Shown piece by piece: positions 20,791 through 30,182 of a stretch of 64,000 nucleotides of DNA (position 1 is the first letter of the stretch; every line of letters begins with the position of its first letter). The notes beneath the pieces were generated by a model, which was not told the DNA's origin, did no database searches, and saw only the letters and a list, made by a program, of their open reading frames with translations. The position numbers and the translations under genes are program-made. The stretch covers positions 124,001 to 188,000 of the forward strand of contig WGLR01000012.1 in assembly GCA_016125475.1 (NCBI GenBank), read 5' to 3'. The stretch is from Betaproteobacteria bacterium (GTDB lineage Bacteria; Pseudomonadota; Gammaproteobacteria; Burkholderiales; Ga0077523).

Positions 20791-22437
20791 ATGACGACCA
20801 CGTCAGCCACCGCACGGCCCTCGCTCTGGGGCTGGATCGACCGCAACATCCTGGATCTCGGCCGGCAGATGCGGCTTTCGTATCTGCCTCCGCTCATGGT
20901 GTACATGGCCTACGGTATCTCGGGTCTGACCGGGATCGTGGGCACGTTCTTCATCAAGGACTATCTCGGGCTGTCCGCCGAGTTCCTCGCCGCGCTCGGC
21001 TTCTGGGCCGGGCTGCCGTGGGCACTCAAGATGCCGATGGGGCATCTGGTCGACCTGCTCTGGCGCTGGAAGGGCTGGCTCATCTACTTCGGCGCCTCGC
21101 TGCTGGCCGGAAGCATCCTGATCATGATCGGCCTGCTGAGCGATCGCGCCGGCATGGAAGCGATCATGAGCGCCGATCACTGGTTCGTGCTGGCGGCGCT
21201 GCTCGCGCCCATCGGTTACGTGATCCAGGACGTGGTGGCCGACGCGATGACGGTCGAGGCGGTGCCCCGTCTCGACGAGCACGGCAACGTCGTGTCGGAG
21301 GCTGCGCGTCGTGCCGGCCACACCACGATGCAGACGCTGGGCCGGGTCGCGATCGTCGGGGGCGGCGTGCTCGTGTCACTCGCCAACGTCATCATGTTCG
21401 CCGATGCGTCCAGCCTGCCCGAGGCTGCCAGGGTCGAGAAATACCGCCAAATCTACATGATGGCGCTCGTCGTGCCGGCGGTGTCCGTGTTCGGAGTGAT
21501 CCTTGCGGGTCACCTGCAGCGTCGGCTCGTGTCGAAGCTGCGTCGCACGGGGCTGACCGCGGAGGAAATCGACCACGCCGTGCACGGTCACTTCGAGCGG
21601 CCGCCGGTCAACTGGTGGATCCTCGGTGGCGGCGCGCTGTTCGCGGTGGTGTCGGTGACGCTCGGCCTCTCCGACATCGAGTTCAAGCAGGAGATCATCT
21701 TCGGCGCGTCCATGGCGATCGTGGTGTTCCTGATGGTCCGGCTCGTGAGCGAACTCGAGCCGGCCGCGCGGCACACGCTCGTGGGTACGGCGCTGCTCAT
21801 CTTCGTTTTCCGCGCGATTCCCGGACCGGGTGCGGGGGCGACCTGGTGGATGATCGACGAGCTGCATTTCGATCAGGAATTTCTCGCGAAACTGTCGCTG
21901 ATCGGTGCGAGCCTCGCGCTGTTCGGCATGTTCCTGTTCCGGCGATTCATGGCGGAGCGGTCGATTGCGTACATCATCGGCTTTCTCACGATCGTGGGCA
22001 CGATCCTCTCGTTGCCGAGTCTCGCGATGTACTACGGGTTTCATCACTGGACGGCCGCACACACCAACGGGATCGTCGATGCGCACTTCATCGCGATCGT
22101 CGACACGGCGCTCGAATCTCCTCTCGGACAGATATCGATGATCCCGATGCTGGCGTGGATCGCGAACTCGGCGCCCGACCGCCTCAAGGCCACCTATTTC
22201 GCGGTCATGGCGTCGTTCACGAATCTCGCGCTCTCGCTCTCCAATCTCGGGACGAAGTACGTGAACGGCATCTTCACCGTGACCCGGGAGGTCAAGGACC
22301 ACGCGACCGGCGCGATCCGGATCCCGGCCGACTACGGCCAGCTCGGCGACCTCTTCATCGCGTCCATCGCGATCGGATTCCTGCTTCCGATGATCGCGAT
22401 CGTGTTCGTGAAGACCACGCGTTACCGGAGTGCGTGA
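20791..22437 (+). CDS. BT1 / folate-biopterin transporter-family membrane protein
   Basis: This 548-residue hydrophobic protein has about 12 membrane segments. The motif GYVIQDVVADAMTVEAVP (near residue 147) resembles the DVVxDA signature of the BT1 (folate-biopterin transporter) branch of the major facilitator superfamily. Bacterial members are poorly characterised and the substrate is unknown. The start ATG was chosen for the MTTTSATARPSLWGW terminus after the htpG terminator. Its stop overlaps the start of the PaiB-like gene (TGATG). Confidence 0.75.
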   Translation: MTTTSATARPSLWGWIDRNILDLGRQMRLSYLPPLMVYMAYGISGLTGIVGTFFIKDYLGLSAEFLAALGFWAGLPWALKMPMGHLVDLLWRWKGWLIYFGASLLAGSILIMIGLLSDRAGMEAIMSADHWFVLAALLAPIGYVIQDVVADAMTVEAVPRLDEHGNVVSEAARRAGHTTMQTLGRVAIVGGGVLVSLANVIMFADASSLPEAARVEKYRQIYMMALVVPAVSVFGVILAGHLQRRLVSKLRRTGLTAEEIDHAVHGHFERPPVNWWILGGGALFAVVSVTLGLSDIEFKQEIIFGASMAIVVFLMVRLVSELEPAARHTLVGTALLIFVFRAIPGPGAGATWWMIDELHFDQEFLAKLSLIGASLALFGMFLFRRFMAERSIAYIIGFLTIVGTILSLPSLAMYYGFHHWTAAHTNGIVDAHFIAIVDTALESPLGQISMIPMLAWIANSAPDRLKATYFAVMASFTNLALSLSNLGTKYVNGIFTVTREVKDHATGAIRIPADYGQLGDLFIASIAIGFLLPMIAIVFVKTTRYRSA

Positions 22438-23081
22438 TGTACTGCCCTGGCCATTTCCGGGTATCCGACGCCGACACGCTGCGCGCGTTCATGGCCGAAT
22501 ACCCGCTCGCAGTCCTGGTCACGAGCGTCGCGGGTCGTCCGTGCGTGAGTCACGTGCCGCTCCTCTGGGAGGACGACGGCTCCGAATCGGGCCGGCTGAT
22601 CGGACACCTCGCGCGAGCGAATCCGCAGTGTCACGTCGAGGGTGCGATCGAGGCGGTTGCCGTGTTCACGGGCCCGAACGCCTACGTGTCTCCGTCCTGG
22701 TACGAGACGAAGCGTGTCACCGGAAAGGTCGTTCCGACCTGGAACTACGTCGCCGTCCAGGCGACCGGGACCCTGACGTTCCTGGACGATCCGGAAGCAA
22801 AGCGCGTGATCGTCTCGAAACTCACCGACCACCACGAACGGGGTCTGCCCGAACCCTGGTCGGTCGCCGATGCGCCGGATTCGTTCGTGACCGCGCAACT
22901 CCAGGCCGTCAGGGCTTTCGAGCTGCGCGTGTCGTCGCTCGAGGGGAAGTGGAAGCTCAGCCAGAACCGGCCTGAAGTCGATCGCGCCGGCGCCCTGGAG
23001 GGCCTCGCGGCATCGGAAGCCCCGTCCGCCCGGGAAGTTGCCCGATACATGCAGGACCTGAGGCGCGACGCGGAAGAGTGA
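22437..23081 (+). CDS. PaiB-family FMN-binding protein
   Basis: This 214-residue protein matches the PaiB family, which has a flavin-reductase-like split barrel. Typical stretches are HVPLLW near residue 40, GPNAYVSPSWYETK near 78, VPTWNYVAVQATG near 100, and a C-terminal LEGKWKLSQNRP. Bacillus PaiB is described as a negative regulator of sporulation and protease genes, but many homologues are probably flavoproteins of unknown role. The ATG overlaps the stop of the upstream transporter, so the pair is probably co-translated. Confidence 0.85.
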   Translation: MYCPGHFRVSDADTLRAFMAEYPLAVLVTSVAGRPCVSHVPLLWEDDGSESGRLIGHLARANPQCHVEGAIEAVAVFTGPNAYVSPSWYETKRVTGKVVPTWNYVAVQATGTLTFLDDPEAKRVIVSKLTDHHERGLPEPWSVADAPDSFVTAQLQAVRAFELRVSSLEGKWKLSQNRPEVDRAGALEGLAASEAPSAREVARYMQDLRRDAEE

Positions 23082-23150
23082 GCAGTCAGGCCGGGGGGCA
23101 ACCGCTCGCCGCGTCTGCGGGCACCGGATGCCGGTCTTGTTCGAGCACGG

Positions 23151-24197
23151 TCATTGCCCGGAAATCTCCCGGGCGACGCGCAGCGCGCGTACCGCCGCAT
23201 CCGCGACGAGAGCGGTGGCTGCCCGGTTCCAGTGGTGATCCGCGGGCGAGACCTCGAGATGCCGTCCGGTGCGGGTCACGAACTCACGGAATGGCGCGTC
23301 CATGTCCACGACGGTTGCACCCTCCGCACGCGCGCGGGCCATGGCGAGATCACGCGTCGCGTCGTGTGAGGCCTCGCCACCGTTGATGGCATGTCGGTCT
23401 GCGTCGAAGACCATCACAAGGCGGCCGCGGACGTCCCTGTGCACGGTCTCGAAGAAGCGGTCGAGAATGCGTTGGGCGTCGGGGCGCGGCACGTCGTGCG
23501 TCCTGCCGCCCTGGGGGACGGGGGCATTGTCGGCCGACACGCGGCGAAATCCGCGTTTGACGAGCGCGACCAGGTCCAGACGGAGGTGACCCAGCAGGTA
23601 CTGCAGCAGTTCGGAGTGTCGCAGGACGAGCTTCGCCCGCGACGGCGGTGCCTGGCGCTGCGTGGTGAACCGACCTGTGTTCCGGTCCAGACAGGGGCCG
23701 TGGTTGTTGCCCGAACCGCAGTAGGACTGTCGTACGTCGCCTTCCTCGACCATGATCACGAAGTCGGATATCCGCAGCTTCTCCGACGCGTACCGGATGC
23801 GCTCCGCATAGTCGAGCAGGCTCGACCCTGGCCCGCCCATGGCATAGACGGGCCGGCCCGGGAGCCGTGCCTGAATCTGTTCGCCCACGCGGTACCGCAC
23901 GGGCAGCATGGAGGCGTCCACGTAGCTGTCGCCGATCACGGCGAGAGCGTCCGGGTCCGGCACGAAGTCGCGTGGTGAGAGGAAGCCGAGGTTGTTCGTG
24001 TGCTGATGGATCGCATTGGCGAAGTTCCAGCCTTCCGACGACCAGAACGAGTGGTACGGCCGGTAGGTGATGATCATCGGATCGATGTGATAACCCGTGT
24101 CCGTGTACGTGCTCGTGGGCAGTGCGCGCAGCGCGAGTTCGAGGCCGAGCACGCAGGCGAGCATTCCGGACAGGACGAGCAGGATGCGCCGGAACAT
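23151..24197 (-). CDS. SGNH-hydrolase-like protein paired with MBOAT
   Basis: This 348-residue protein has an N-terminal signal anchor (about residues 4-25). An SGNH-type nucleophile motif follows as VIGDSYVD (S91), and a late ADHHWN near residue 319 could supply the Asp-His pair. It resembles AlgX/AlgJ and DltD-type acetyl transfer partners, which work with an MBOAT protein to O-acetylate exported glycans. The ATG is one base after the MBOAT stop, which supports a functional pair. The acceptor is unknown, and no polysaccharide synthase lies nearby. Confidence 0.72.
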   Translation of the reverse strand: MFRRILLVLSGMLACVLGLELALRALPTSTYTDTGYHIDPMIITYRPYHSFWSSEGWNFANAIHQHTNNLGFLSPRDFVPDPDALAVIGDSYVDASMLPVRYRVGEQIQARLPGRPVYAMGGPGSSLLDYAERIRYASEKLRISDFVIMVEEGDVRQSYCGSGNNHGPCLDRNTGRFTTQRQAPPSRAKLVLRHSELLQYLLGHLRLDLVALVKRGFRRVSADNAPVPQGGRTHDVPRPDAQRILDRFFETVHRDVRGRLVMVFDADRHAINGGEASHDATRDLAMARARAEGATVVDMDAPFREFVTRTGRHLEVSPADHHWNRAATALVADAAVRALRVAREISGQ

Positions 24198-24198
24198 C

Positions 24199-25689
24199 TC
24201 AGAAATTGAAATAGATGAAGGGGCTCACGGAATTCCTGGTCTCGTTGATCACGATCAGGAACGACCCGAACACCACCGTGGCGCCGATCAGAACCCATTT
24301 CACGGTGTCATCGCGCACGCACCGGGCGAGAACGCGCTCGCCGATGGCATTCGAGTTCGGCAGGAACACCGAGATCACTGCCAGCACGGTGCAGTGAGCG
24401 GCGACCCACAGCGAACTGGTGCCGGCATTCCAGAATATGGCCGAGTCCGTCCCGCCCGAGCTTGACTGTCCGCCACCGAACATTGCCCGCAGCACGGTGT
24501 TCGCTGCGTCGAATGTGGGTGCCCGGAAGAACACCCACGCGATGACCACTGCCACGAACGTCATCGCCCAGGCCGCGGCCCGATAAGGCGCGACGCGAGA
24601 CCACGCTTCCCGTCTCGTCCCCGCGAGTGCGTGGTACCCGTGATTCACGACGAGATACAGACCGTGCAGTCCGCCCCAGACGACGAAGGTCCAGCTCGCG
24701 CCGTGCCAGAGCCCCCCGAGCAGCATCGTCACCATGAGGTTGACGTAACGGCGGACGCTGCCGAGCCGGTTGCCGCCGAGCGGAATGTAGAGGTAGTCGC
24801 GCAGGAACGCCGAGAGCGTCATGTGCCAGCGGCGCCAGAAGTCCGAGATGTTGAGAGCCTTGTACGGAGAGTCGAAGTTGTACGGGAGCCGGATGTTGAA
24901 CATGAGCGAGAGGCCCACCGCCATGTCCGAGTAGCCCGAGAAGTCGAAGTAGAGCTGGAACGTGTAGGCGAGGGAGCCCAGCCAGGCCTCGAAGCCCGAC
25001 AGAGCGGTGCCCTGACTGGCTGCGTCGAAGACGGCGTCGGCATATGGGCTGATGCTGTCGGCAATCACGATCTTCTTGAGCAGACCGATCGCGAAGATCG
25101 TGAGGCCCGCCGCCGTGTTGGCTGCGTCGATGCGGTAGGTCGACTCCAGCCGGAACTGCGGCATCATCTGCGCGTGGTGCAGGACCGGGCCGGCGATGAG
25201 GTGCGGGAAGTACGTGACGAACAATCCGTAGTGGGTCGGCCGGTACTCCGACACGCCCTTCTGGTACGCATCCGCCAGAAATGCGATCTGCGTGAACGTG
25301 AAGAACGATATGCCGATCGGCAGCGTGACCTTCCCGATGGACAGGTTAATGCCCGATAGCATGTCGAAGGTGTCGACCAGGAAGTTCGCGTACTTGAAGT
25401 ACGAGAGCAGTGCGAGGTTGAAGGTGATGCCGGCGATCAGCCACGTCCGCGCCCGGGGACGACCCTGCATCGCGACGTGTCCGGAGATCGCCCGGCCCAC
25501 GAAGAAATTGACGCAGATGGACCCCGCGAGCAGCAGCGTGAACGCGGGCATCCAGTAGCCGTAGAAGAACAGCGACGCGACCAGCAGCCACCCCGCGGCA
25601 CCGGCATGGGACAGCCGACCGATGGCGAAGAACAGTACGTAGACGACGGGCAGGAAGCCGAGCCCGAACGCGATGGTCGTGAAGAGCAT
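24199..25689 (-). CDS. MBOAT-family membrane O-acyltransferase (AlgI-like)
   Basis: This 496-residue integral membrane protein belongs to the AlgI/DltB/PatA branch of the MBOAT family. It has about 11 membrane segments. The core motifs are DFSGYSDMAVGLSLMFNIRLP near residue 248, the FWRRWHMTLSAFLRDYLYIPLGG stretch near 285, and the catalytic histidine in GGLWHGASWTF near 331. Members carry acetyl groups across the inner membrane for O-acetylation. It is followed directly by the SGNH partner gene. Confidence 0.88.
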   Translation of the reverse strand: MLFTTIAFGLGFLPVVYVLFFAIGRLSHAGAAGWLLVASLFFYGYWMPAFTLLLAGSICVNFFVGRAISGHVAMQGRPRARTWLIAGITFNLALLSYFKYANFLVDTFDMLSGINLSIGKVTLPIGISFFTFTQIAFLADAYQKGVSEYRPTHYGLFVTYFPHLIAGPVLHHAQMMPQFRLESTYRIDAANTAAGLTIFAIGLLKKIVIADSISPYADAVFDAASQGTALSGFEAWLGSLAYTFQLYFDFSGYSDMAVGLSLMFNIRLPYNFDSPYKALNISDFWRRWHMTLSAFLRDYLYIPLGGNRLGSVRRYVNLMVTMLLGGLWHGASWTFVVWGGLHGLYLVVNHGYHALAGTRREAWSRVAPYRAAAWAMTFVAVVIAWVFFRAPTFDAANTVLRAMFGGGQSSSGGTDSAIFWNAGTSSLWVAAHCTVLAVISVFLPNSNAIGERVLARCVRDDTVKWVLIGATVVFGSFLIVINETRNSVSPFIYFNF

Positions 25690-25982
25690 GTCGTGCCTGT
25701 CGGACCGCGGCGATTCCTGTCAGTGGCGGTAGGCCCTCGACCGCGGGAAGGGCGACCTGCGTCTGCGGACACGAGGCTTCGGACCGGTTTCGTACCGGAA
25801 GTCGAATGGGCTATGGCCGGTCCGGGAGGCACCCGGTGGTGTCGTGTCCTTGTCAGTGGGGTGTGCCAATCGTCGTTTCCCGAAGCGAGGTCGTGACGGC
25901 GGGGCCTCGACGCTCGTCGGTGGCGCCCTCCGGGTGATCGGCACTACGCAAGATGCGTGCAGGGGCGCGGAGGCCCCGGCGC

Positions 25983-26333
25983 CTACGCGGGCATTCCGCG
26001 CAGCCGGTCCGCGAGTTCGTCGGGAATCTCGAGCTCGAACCCGAGAATCGCGGCCGAGAGAGACTTTCCGTAGTTGTCCAGGCAGAGGCTGCGGGACACA
26101 CCGCCTCCGAGTGCCCCGTGCGCGACGAAGTTGAGCGCCGCGATGGCGTCTACCTCGTACCGCTCGACCGGTCCGCGGACGGTACCCGAGTAGTGGCGCA
26201 GGAATTCGTCCGGCCCGAGCTGCGCCTTCAGGAAAGGATAGAAGACGGGGTCGTACGCGATGACCGAGATGTTCGAGGTATTGCCCTTGTCGCCCGAGCG
26301 CGTGTGCGCCACGTGCTGCAGCCGGACTCGCAT
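25983..26333 (-). CDS. Small AtuA-associated protein
   Basis: This 116-residue protein begins MRVRLQHVAHTRSGDKGNTS. The HTRSGDKGNTS signature is typical of the small domain that is either fused to the C-terminus of AtuA/DUF1446 proteins or encoded just after them. The start lies two bases after the stop of the AtuA-like gene, so the two subunits are probably made together. AtuA is required for acyclic terpene use in Pseudomonas, but its chemistry is not established. The in-frame extension upstream overlaps the neighbour and is not needed. Confidence 0.8.
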   Translation of the reverse strand: MRVRLQHVAHTRSGDKGNTSNISVIAYDPVFYPFLKAQLGPDEFLRHYSGTVRGPVERYEVDAIAALNFVAHGALGGGVSRSLCLDNYGKSLSAAILGFELEIPDELADRLRGMPA

Positions 26334-26335
26334 GG

Positions 26336-27691
26336 TCAGCTCTCGAAATAGTTGATGGACGGCCGGATGCGCTCCCGCGGAACGAGTGCGGACCACACGC
26401 CGATGATTTCCCGCACCCGGTCGTGGTGCGGTACGCGCTTGCCGGTATGGCCGACGCCCGACACCGCCATGCCGTCCACCTCGCGGCCGACCTTGTTCGC
26501 TTCCTCGCGCGTACGCGTCCTCGCGGCCACGCGCACCGCGATCTCGTAGGGTTCAGGCTGGTCGGATGGCGACATCGCACCGTGAATCGCGTCGAGACCG
26601 AGAAAATCGATGCGCAATTCGTCGGCATCGAGGTTCACGATCCTGAACCGTTCCTCCAGGATGCGCTTCGCGAGGCGGGCCCGTCGCAGCGCGCCGGGCC
26701 CCGCGTAGAAGAACATGTCCTCGCCGATGAACCCCTCCATGCAGCCCATGGACACCTTCAGGGTCGGCGTACGGGGCTTTCCGCCGATGCCGCTCACCCG
26801 CACGCGGTCGGGTCCCACCTGTTCGAGGGAGGCGGTCGTGAAGTCCACGACGACGTCCGGCGTGATGTAGCTGGCCGGGTCGTGTACCTCGTAGAGCATC
26901 TGCTCCTTGACGGTCATCAGGTTCACCGCGCCGCCGGTACCCGCGACCTTGGTGAGCACCGCGCTGCCATCGGGCGCCACTTCCGCAATCGGGAACGCGA
27001 GGTTCCAGGGTTCCGGTACGTCCTTGAAACCCGGGTCGCAGAAATATCCGCCGGTGACCTGCGCACCGCATTCCATCAGGTGGCCGATGCCGCTGCCGGG
27101 GCCCAGGTGCGCATGGTCGAGGGCGTCCCAGCCGAACTCGTGCATCATGGGCGCGAGGAAGAGCGACGGGTCCGCGACGCGGCCGGTCACGACGATCTGC
27201 GCGCCGTTGCGCAGTGCCTCGACGATCGGCTCCGCGCCGAGATAGGCCTCTGCAGAAACCAGCGTCGGGGCGAGCGACGACGTGGGGCCGCCGGTTTCCA
27301 GGATCGTGTCCGCGAGGTCGAGTACCCGGTCGGTGATCAGCGAGCCGTTCACCGCGGCGACCCGGACGCCGGTCGCGCCGAACTCGCGCAGCCAGTGGAC
27401 GATGCGGCGTGCCGCTCCGTCCGGATTGATCCAGCCCTGGTTGGTCACGATCCGCGTGCCGCGACCCAGACACGCGGGCAGCACGCCGCGCATGCGATCG
27501 TCCAGGTTCGTGTCGTAGCCGGGGAACGACGGGTCCCGGCGCGCGCGCACCTGCGCGGCGGAGACGGTGGCCTCTGCCATGGTCTCGAAGCACAGGTAGT
27601 CGAGATCCCCGCGTTCGGCGTTCAGGACGGCCGGTTCGATCCGGTCACCCCACCAGGCGGATCCCGCTCCGATGCGCAGGGTGTTCTTCAA
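26336..27691 (-). CDS. AtuA-like protein (DUF1446)
   Basis: This roughly 450-residue protein has the DUF1446 N-terminus (LRIGAGSAWWGDRIEPAV), the YLCFETMAEAT segment and the TNQGWINPDG motif. Homologues include Pseudomonas AtuA of acyclic terpene degradation, but many sit in other acyl-CoA clusters. I prefer the TTG start at 27691, because GAGGGAG lies nine bases upstream. An ATG at 27715 would add eight residues with a weaker site. It is upstream of, and nearly joined to, the small partner gene, and downstream of a crotonase gene on the same strand. Confidence 0.8.
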   Translation of the reverse strand: MKNTLRIGAGSAWWGDRIEPAVLNAERGDLDYLCFETMAEATVSAAQVRARRDPSFPGYDTNLDDRMRGVLPACLGRGTRIVTNQGWINPDGAARRIVHWLREFGATGVRVAAVNGSLITDRVLDLADTILETGGPTSSLAPTLVSAEAYLGAEPIVEALRNGAQIVVTGRVADPSLFLAPMMHEFGWDALDHAHLGPGSGIGHLMECGAQVTGGYFCDPGFKDVPEPWNLAFPIAEVAPDGSAVLTKVAGTGGAVNLMTVKEQMLYEVHDPASYITPDVVVDFTTASLEQVGPDRVRVSGIGGKPRTPTLKVSMGCMEGFIGEDMFFYAGPGALRRARLAKRILEERFRIVNLDADELRIDFLGLDAIHGAMSPSDQPEPYEIAVRVAARTRTREEANKVGREVDGMAVSGVGHTGKRVPHHDRVREIIGVWSALVPRERIRPSINYFES

Positions 27692-27755
27692 GTCCGAAAG
27701 CTCCCTCTGGCGCATTGCCCGCCGGATGTCACGCGGGCCCTCCGGGCGCAGCGAA

Positions 27756-27962
27756 TCACTTCGACAGGACGATGTGCACGATCGTCACGAGCGTGGCGAT
27801 GAATATCGCCGCGCCGATCAGGCCGCCGATGACGACCTGCAGCGGCGTGATCTTGACCAGATCCGCCTGATAGTCCTTCTTCCGGCGGATGCCGAGGAAG
27901 CTCCAGAACACGGCCTTGGCGACCATGAGCGGAGAAGCGGATTTCCTGGGTTCTGTTTCCAT
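27756..27962 (-). CDS. DUF2970 small membrane protein
   Basis: This 68-residue protein has the DUF2970 pattern AVFWSFLGIRRKKDYQ in the first half and one C-terminal membrane helix (VVIGGLIGAAIFIATLVTIV). Such proteins occur mainly in beta- and gammaproteobacteria and have no known function. It lies between the crotonase and AtuA-like genes on the same strand, 30 bases after the former. Confidence 0.8.
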   Translation of the reverse strand: METEPRKSASPLMVAKAVFWSFLGIRRKKDYQADLVKITPLQVVIGGLIGAAIFIATLVTIVHIVLSK

Positions 27963-27992
27963 GCTCCGTTTCCGTCGATGATTCCCGAAACC

Positions 27993-28802
27993 CTACTTGC
28001 CCTTCCAGACGGGCGGGCGCTTCGCGATGAACGCATCGATGCCTTCGCCGGCATCGTGCGCCATCATGTTGCAGGCCATGACTTCGGCGGCCTGCCGGTA
28101 GGCTTCTTCCACGCCGACTTCGAGCTGGCGGTAGAACATCTTCTTGCCCATTGCCACGGCGACGGGCGATTTCGCGACGATCGCGCGGGTCAGGTGCTTC
28201 AGCTCGGTGTCCAGCGCATCCAGTGCGACCACCCGGTTCACGAGACCGAAGTCCTTCGCGGTGGCGGCGTCGATGAACTCGCCCGTCAGCAGCATCTCCA
28301 TCGCGCGCTTGCGCGACACGTTGCGCGAGAGCGCGACCGCGGGGGTCGAACAGAACAGGCCCACGTTGATGCCCGACGTCGCGAAGCGCGCGTTGTCGGA
28401 GGCCACGGCGAGATCGCACGCTGCGACGAGCTGGCAGCCTGCGGCCGTGGCGATACCGTGGACGCGCGCGATGACAGGCTGAGGAATCCTCGCCATCGTG
28501 AGCATGAACCGGCTGCACTGCGCGAAGAGCTGGTCGTAGAAGGGTCGTTCCGGCGTGCCGCGCATTTCCTTCAGGTCGTGCCCCGCGCAGAATGCCGGGC
28601 CGTTGCCCGCGATGATCACGGCGCGGACGGCCGTGTCCGTCTCGATCGACTCGAGCGCGGACTGAAGCTCGGCGAGCATCGCGCAGGACAGTGCGTTGTA
28701 CTGTCTTGGCCTGTTCAGCGTGAGCGTGGCGATGCCGTCCGCGACCGAACGCAGCAGGATCGGTTCGGTGACGACGCTCGCGGACTCGACGGTGGTGGAC
28801 AT
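27993..28802 (-). CDS. Crotonase-family protein (ECHDC3-like), catalytic glutamates absent
   Basis: This 269-residue enoyl-CoA hydratase-fold protein has LNRPRQYNALS and an oxyanion-hole region GPAFCAGHDLKEM. Where canonical hydratases have G-x-E-L, this one has CQLVAACD (Q124). Where they have P-E, it has TSGINVGL. Both catalytic glutamates are therefore missing, as in the ECHDC3-like branch. Ordinary crotonyl-CoA hydration is unlikely, and another acyl-CoA reaction is possible. The start at 28802 was chosen for GGGAG at six bases. A perfect TATAAT lies 34 bases upstream. Confidence 0.82.
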   Translation of the reverse strand: MSTTVESASVVTEPILLRSVADGIATLTLNRPRQYNALSCAMLAELQSALESIETDTAVRAVIIAGNGPAFCAGHDLKEMRGTPERPFYDQLFAQCSRFMLTMARIPQPVIARVHGIATAAGCQLVAACDLAVASDNARFATSGINVGLFCSTPAVALSRNVSRKRAMEMLLTGEFIDAATAKDFGLVNRVVALDALDTELKHLTRAIVAKSPVAVAMGKKMFYRQLEVGVEEAYRQAAEVMACNMMAHDAGEGIDAFIAKRPPVWKGK

Positions 28803-28836
28803 GAATCTCTCCCTCGGGGAATCAGTCTGGCTGTCC

Positions 28837-28842
28837 ATTATA
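28837..28842 (-). promoter_or_regulatory. Probable -10 element of the crotonase operon
   Basis: A perfect TATAAT reads on the minus strand 34 bases before the crotonase start codon, within the 189-base divergent region shared with the CoA transferase gene. It stands out in this GC-rich sequence. No good -35 hexamer was seen at 16-18 bases, so an activator may be involved. Confidence 0.5.
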
Positions 28843-28991
28843 GATTCAGGGTGCAGGTCGTTGTTCCGCCATCGCCGGCCCGGTGTCCGGTCCGCGCACA
28901 CGTCGGCGTCTTGCGACTATGATCGGTGGCCCGTTCCGGCCTGGCCGGGACAACCGGAGGCACCAGAGCTCAACTCAAGAAGGGAGTCCCG

Positions 28992-30182
28992 ATGGCCGGC
29001 CCACTGTCCGGTGTGAAGATTCTCGACCTCACGACCGTCGTCATGGGGCCGTTCGCCACGCAGATCCTCGCGGAACTCGGCGCAGACGTGATCAAGGTCG
29101 AGCCGCTCGAGGGCGACAACATGCGTCACGTGGGGCCCATGAAGACGCCCGGCATGGGTCACCTGTTCGTCAACCTCAATCGCGGCAAGCGCGCGCTCGC
29201 GGTCGATCTCAAGCAGCCCGAGGCCCGCGAGGTGATCCTGGGCCTGGTGCGCGACGCGGACGTGCTGATCTACAACATCCGGCCGGCTGCGATGGCCCGG
29301 CTCGGTCTCGGATACGAAGCGCTGCGTGCGATCAACCCGCGGCTCGTCTATGTCGGCACCTATGGCTATTCGGAGCGGGGCCCCAATGCGGGACGGGCTG
29401 CGTACGACGACCTCATCCAGGGAGCCACCGGGCTCGCGTGGCTCAACTCGCGCGAGGGAGAGGCTCCGCCCGGCTACGTCCCCGTCAACATGGCGGACCG
29501 CCTGACCGGACTGCATGCCGTGTACGCGGTCACGAGTGCCCTCTTCGCGCGCGAGCGGACGGGCGAGGGGCAGTCCGTGGAGGTTCCCATGTTCGAGGCC
29601 GTCGCGCAGTTCGTGCTCGGCGATCATCTCGCGGGGCTGTCCTACGTCCCTCCGATCAGCGGCACCGGTTACGCCCGCCTGAAACATCGGCGCCCCTACC
29701 GGACTCGCGACGGCTGGCTCTGCGTGCTCGTCTACAACGATCGACAGTGGCGACGGTTCCTGGAAGCCGTGAACCGGCAGGACCTCGTCGACGACCCCCG
29801 TTTCGCGAGCGTCGGCGGGCGGGCGGCGCACATCGACGAGGTCTACGCCTTTCTCGCCGAACTGCTGCAGACACGCACGAATGCCGAGTGGACGACACTG
29901 CTCGAGGCGACAGACATTCCCGTCGCACCGATGAACACCGTGGCCGACCTCGTCACGAACGAGCATCTGACCGGTGGCGGCTTCTTCGAGCGGGAGGAAC
30001 ACCCGACCGAAGGCGAACTCCGTGCGCCACGCACGCCTACGGACTGGTCCGCGACGAAGCCCGGACCGAGACGTCCGGCCCCCCGTCTCGGCGAGCACTC
30101 GGCCGATATCCTTCGCGAGGCAGGGCTGGACGACGCCCGGATCGCCGACCTCGTTCAGCGTGGCATCGTCCGGACGCCGTGA
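28992..30182 (+). CDS. CaiB/BaiF (class III) CoA transferase
   Basis: This 396-residue protein has the family features LDLTTVVMGPFATQILAELGA at the N-terminus, VKVEP-like IKVEPLEGDN, and the catalytic aspartate in AYDDLIQGATG (probably D139). Class III transferases move CoA between acyl-CoA and a free acid. The acid here is unknown. GGGAG precedes the ATG by five bases. The stop overlaps the start of the acyl-CoA dehydrogenase gene (TGATG), so the two enzymes probably act on one substrate in sequence. Confidence 0.92.
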   Translation: MAGPLSGVKILDLTTVVMGPFATQILAELGADVIKVEPLEGDNMRHVGPMKTPGMGHLFVNLNRGKRALAVDLKQPEAREVILGLVRDADVLIYNIRPAAMARLGLGYEALRAINPRLVYVGTYGYSERGPNAGRAAYDDLIQGATGLAWLNSREGEAPPGYVPVNMADRLTGLHAVYAVTSALFARERTGEGQSVEVPMFEAVAQFVLGDHLAGLSYVPPISGTGYARLKHRRPYRTRDGWLCVLVYNDRQWRRFLEAVNRQDLVDDPRFASVGGRAAHIDEVYAFLAELLQTRTNAEWTTLLEATDIPVAPMNTVADLVTNEHLTGGGFFEREEHPTEGELRAPRTPTDWSATKPGPRRPAPRLGEHSADILREAGLDDARIADLVQRGIVRTP

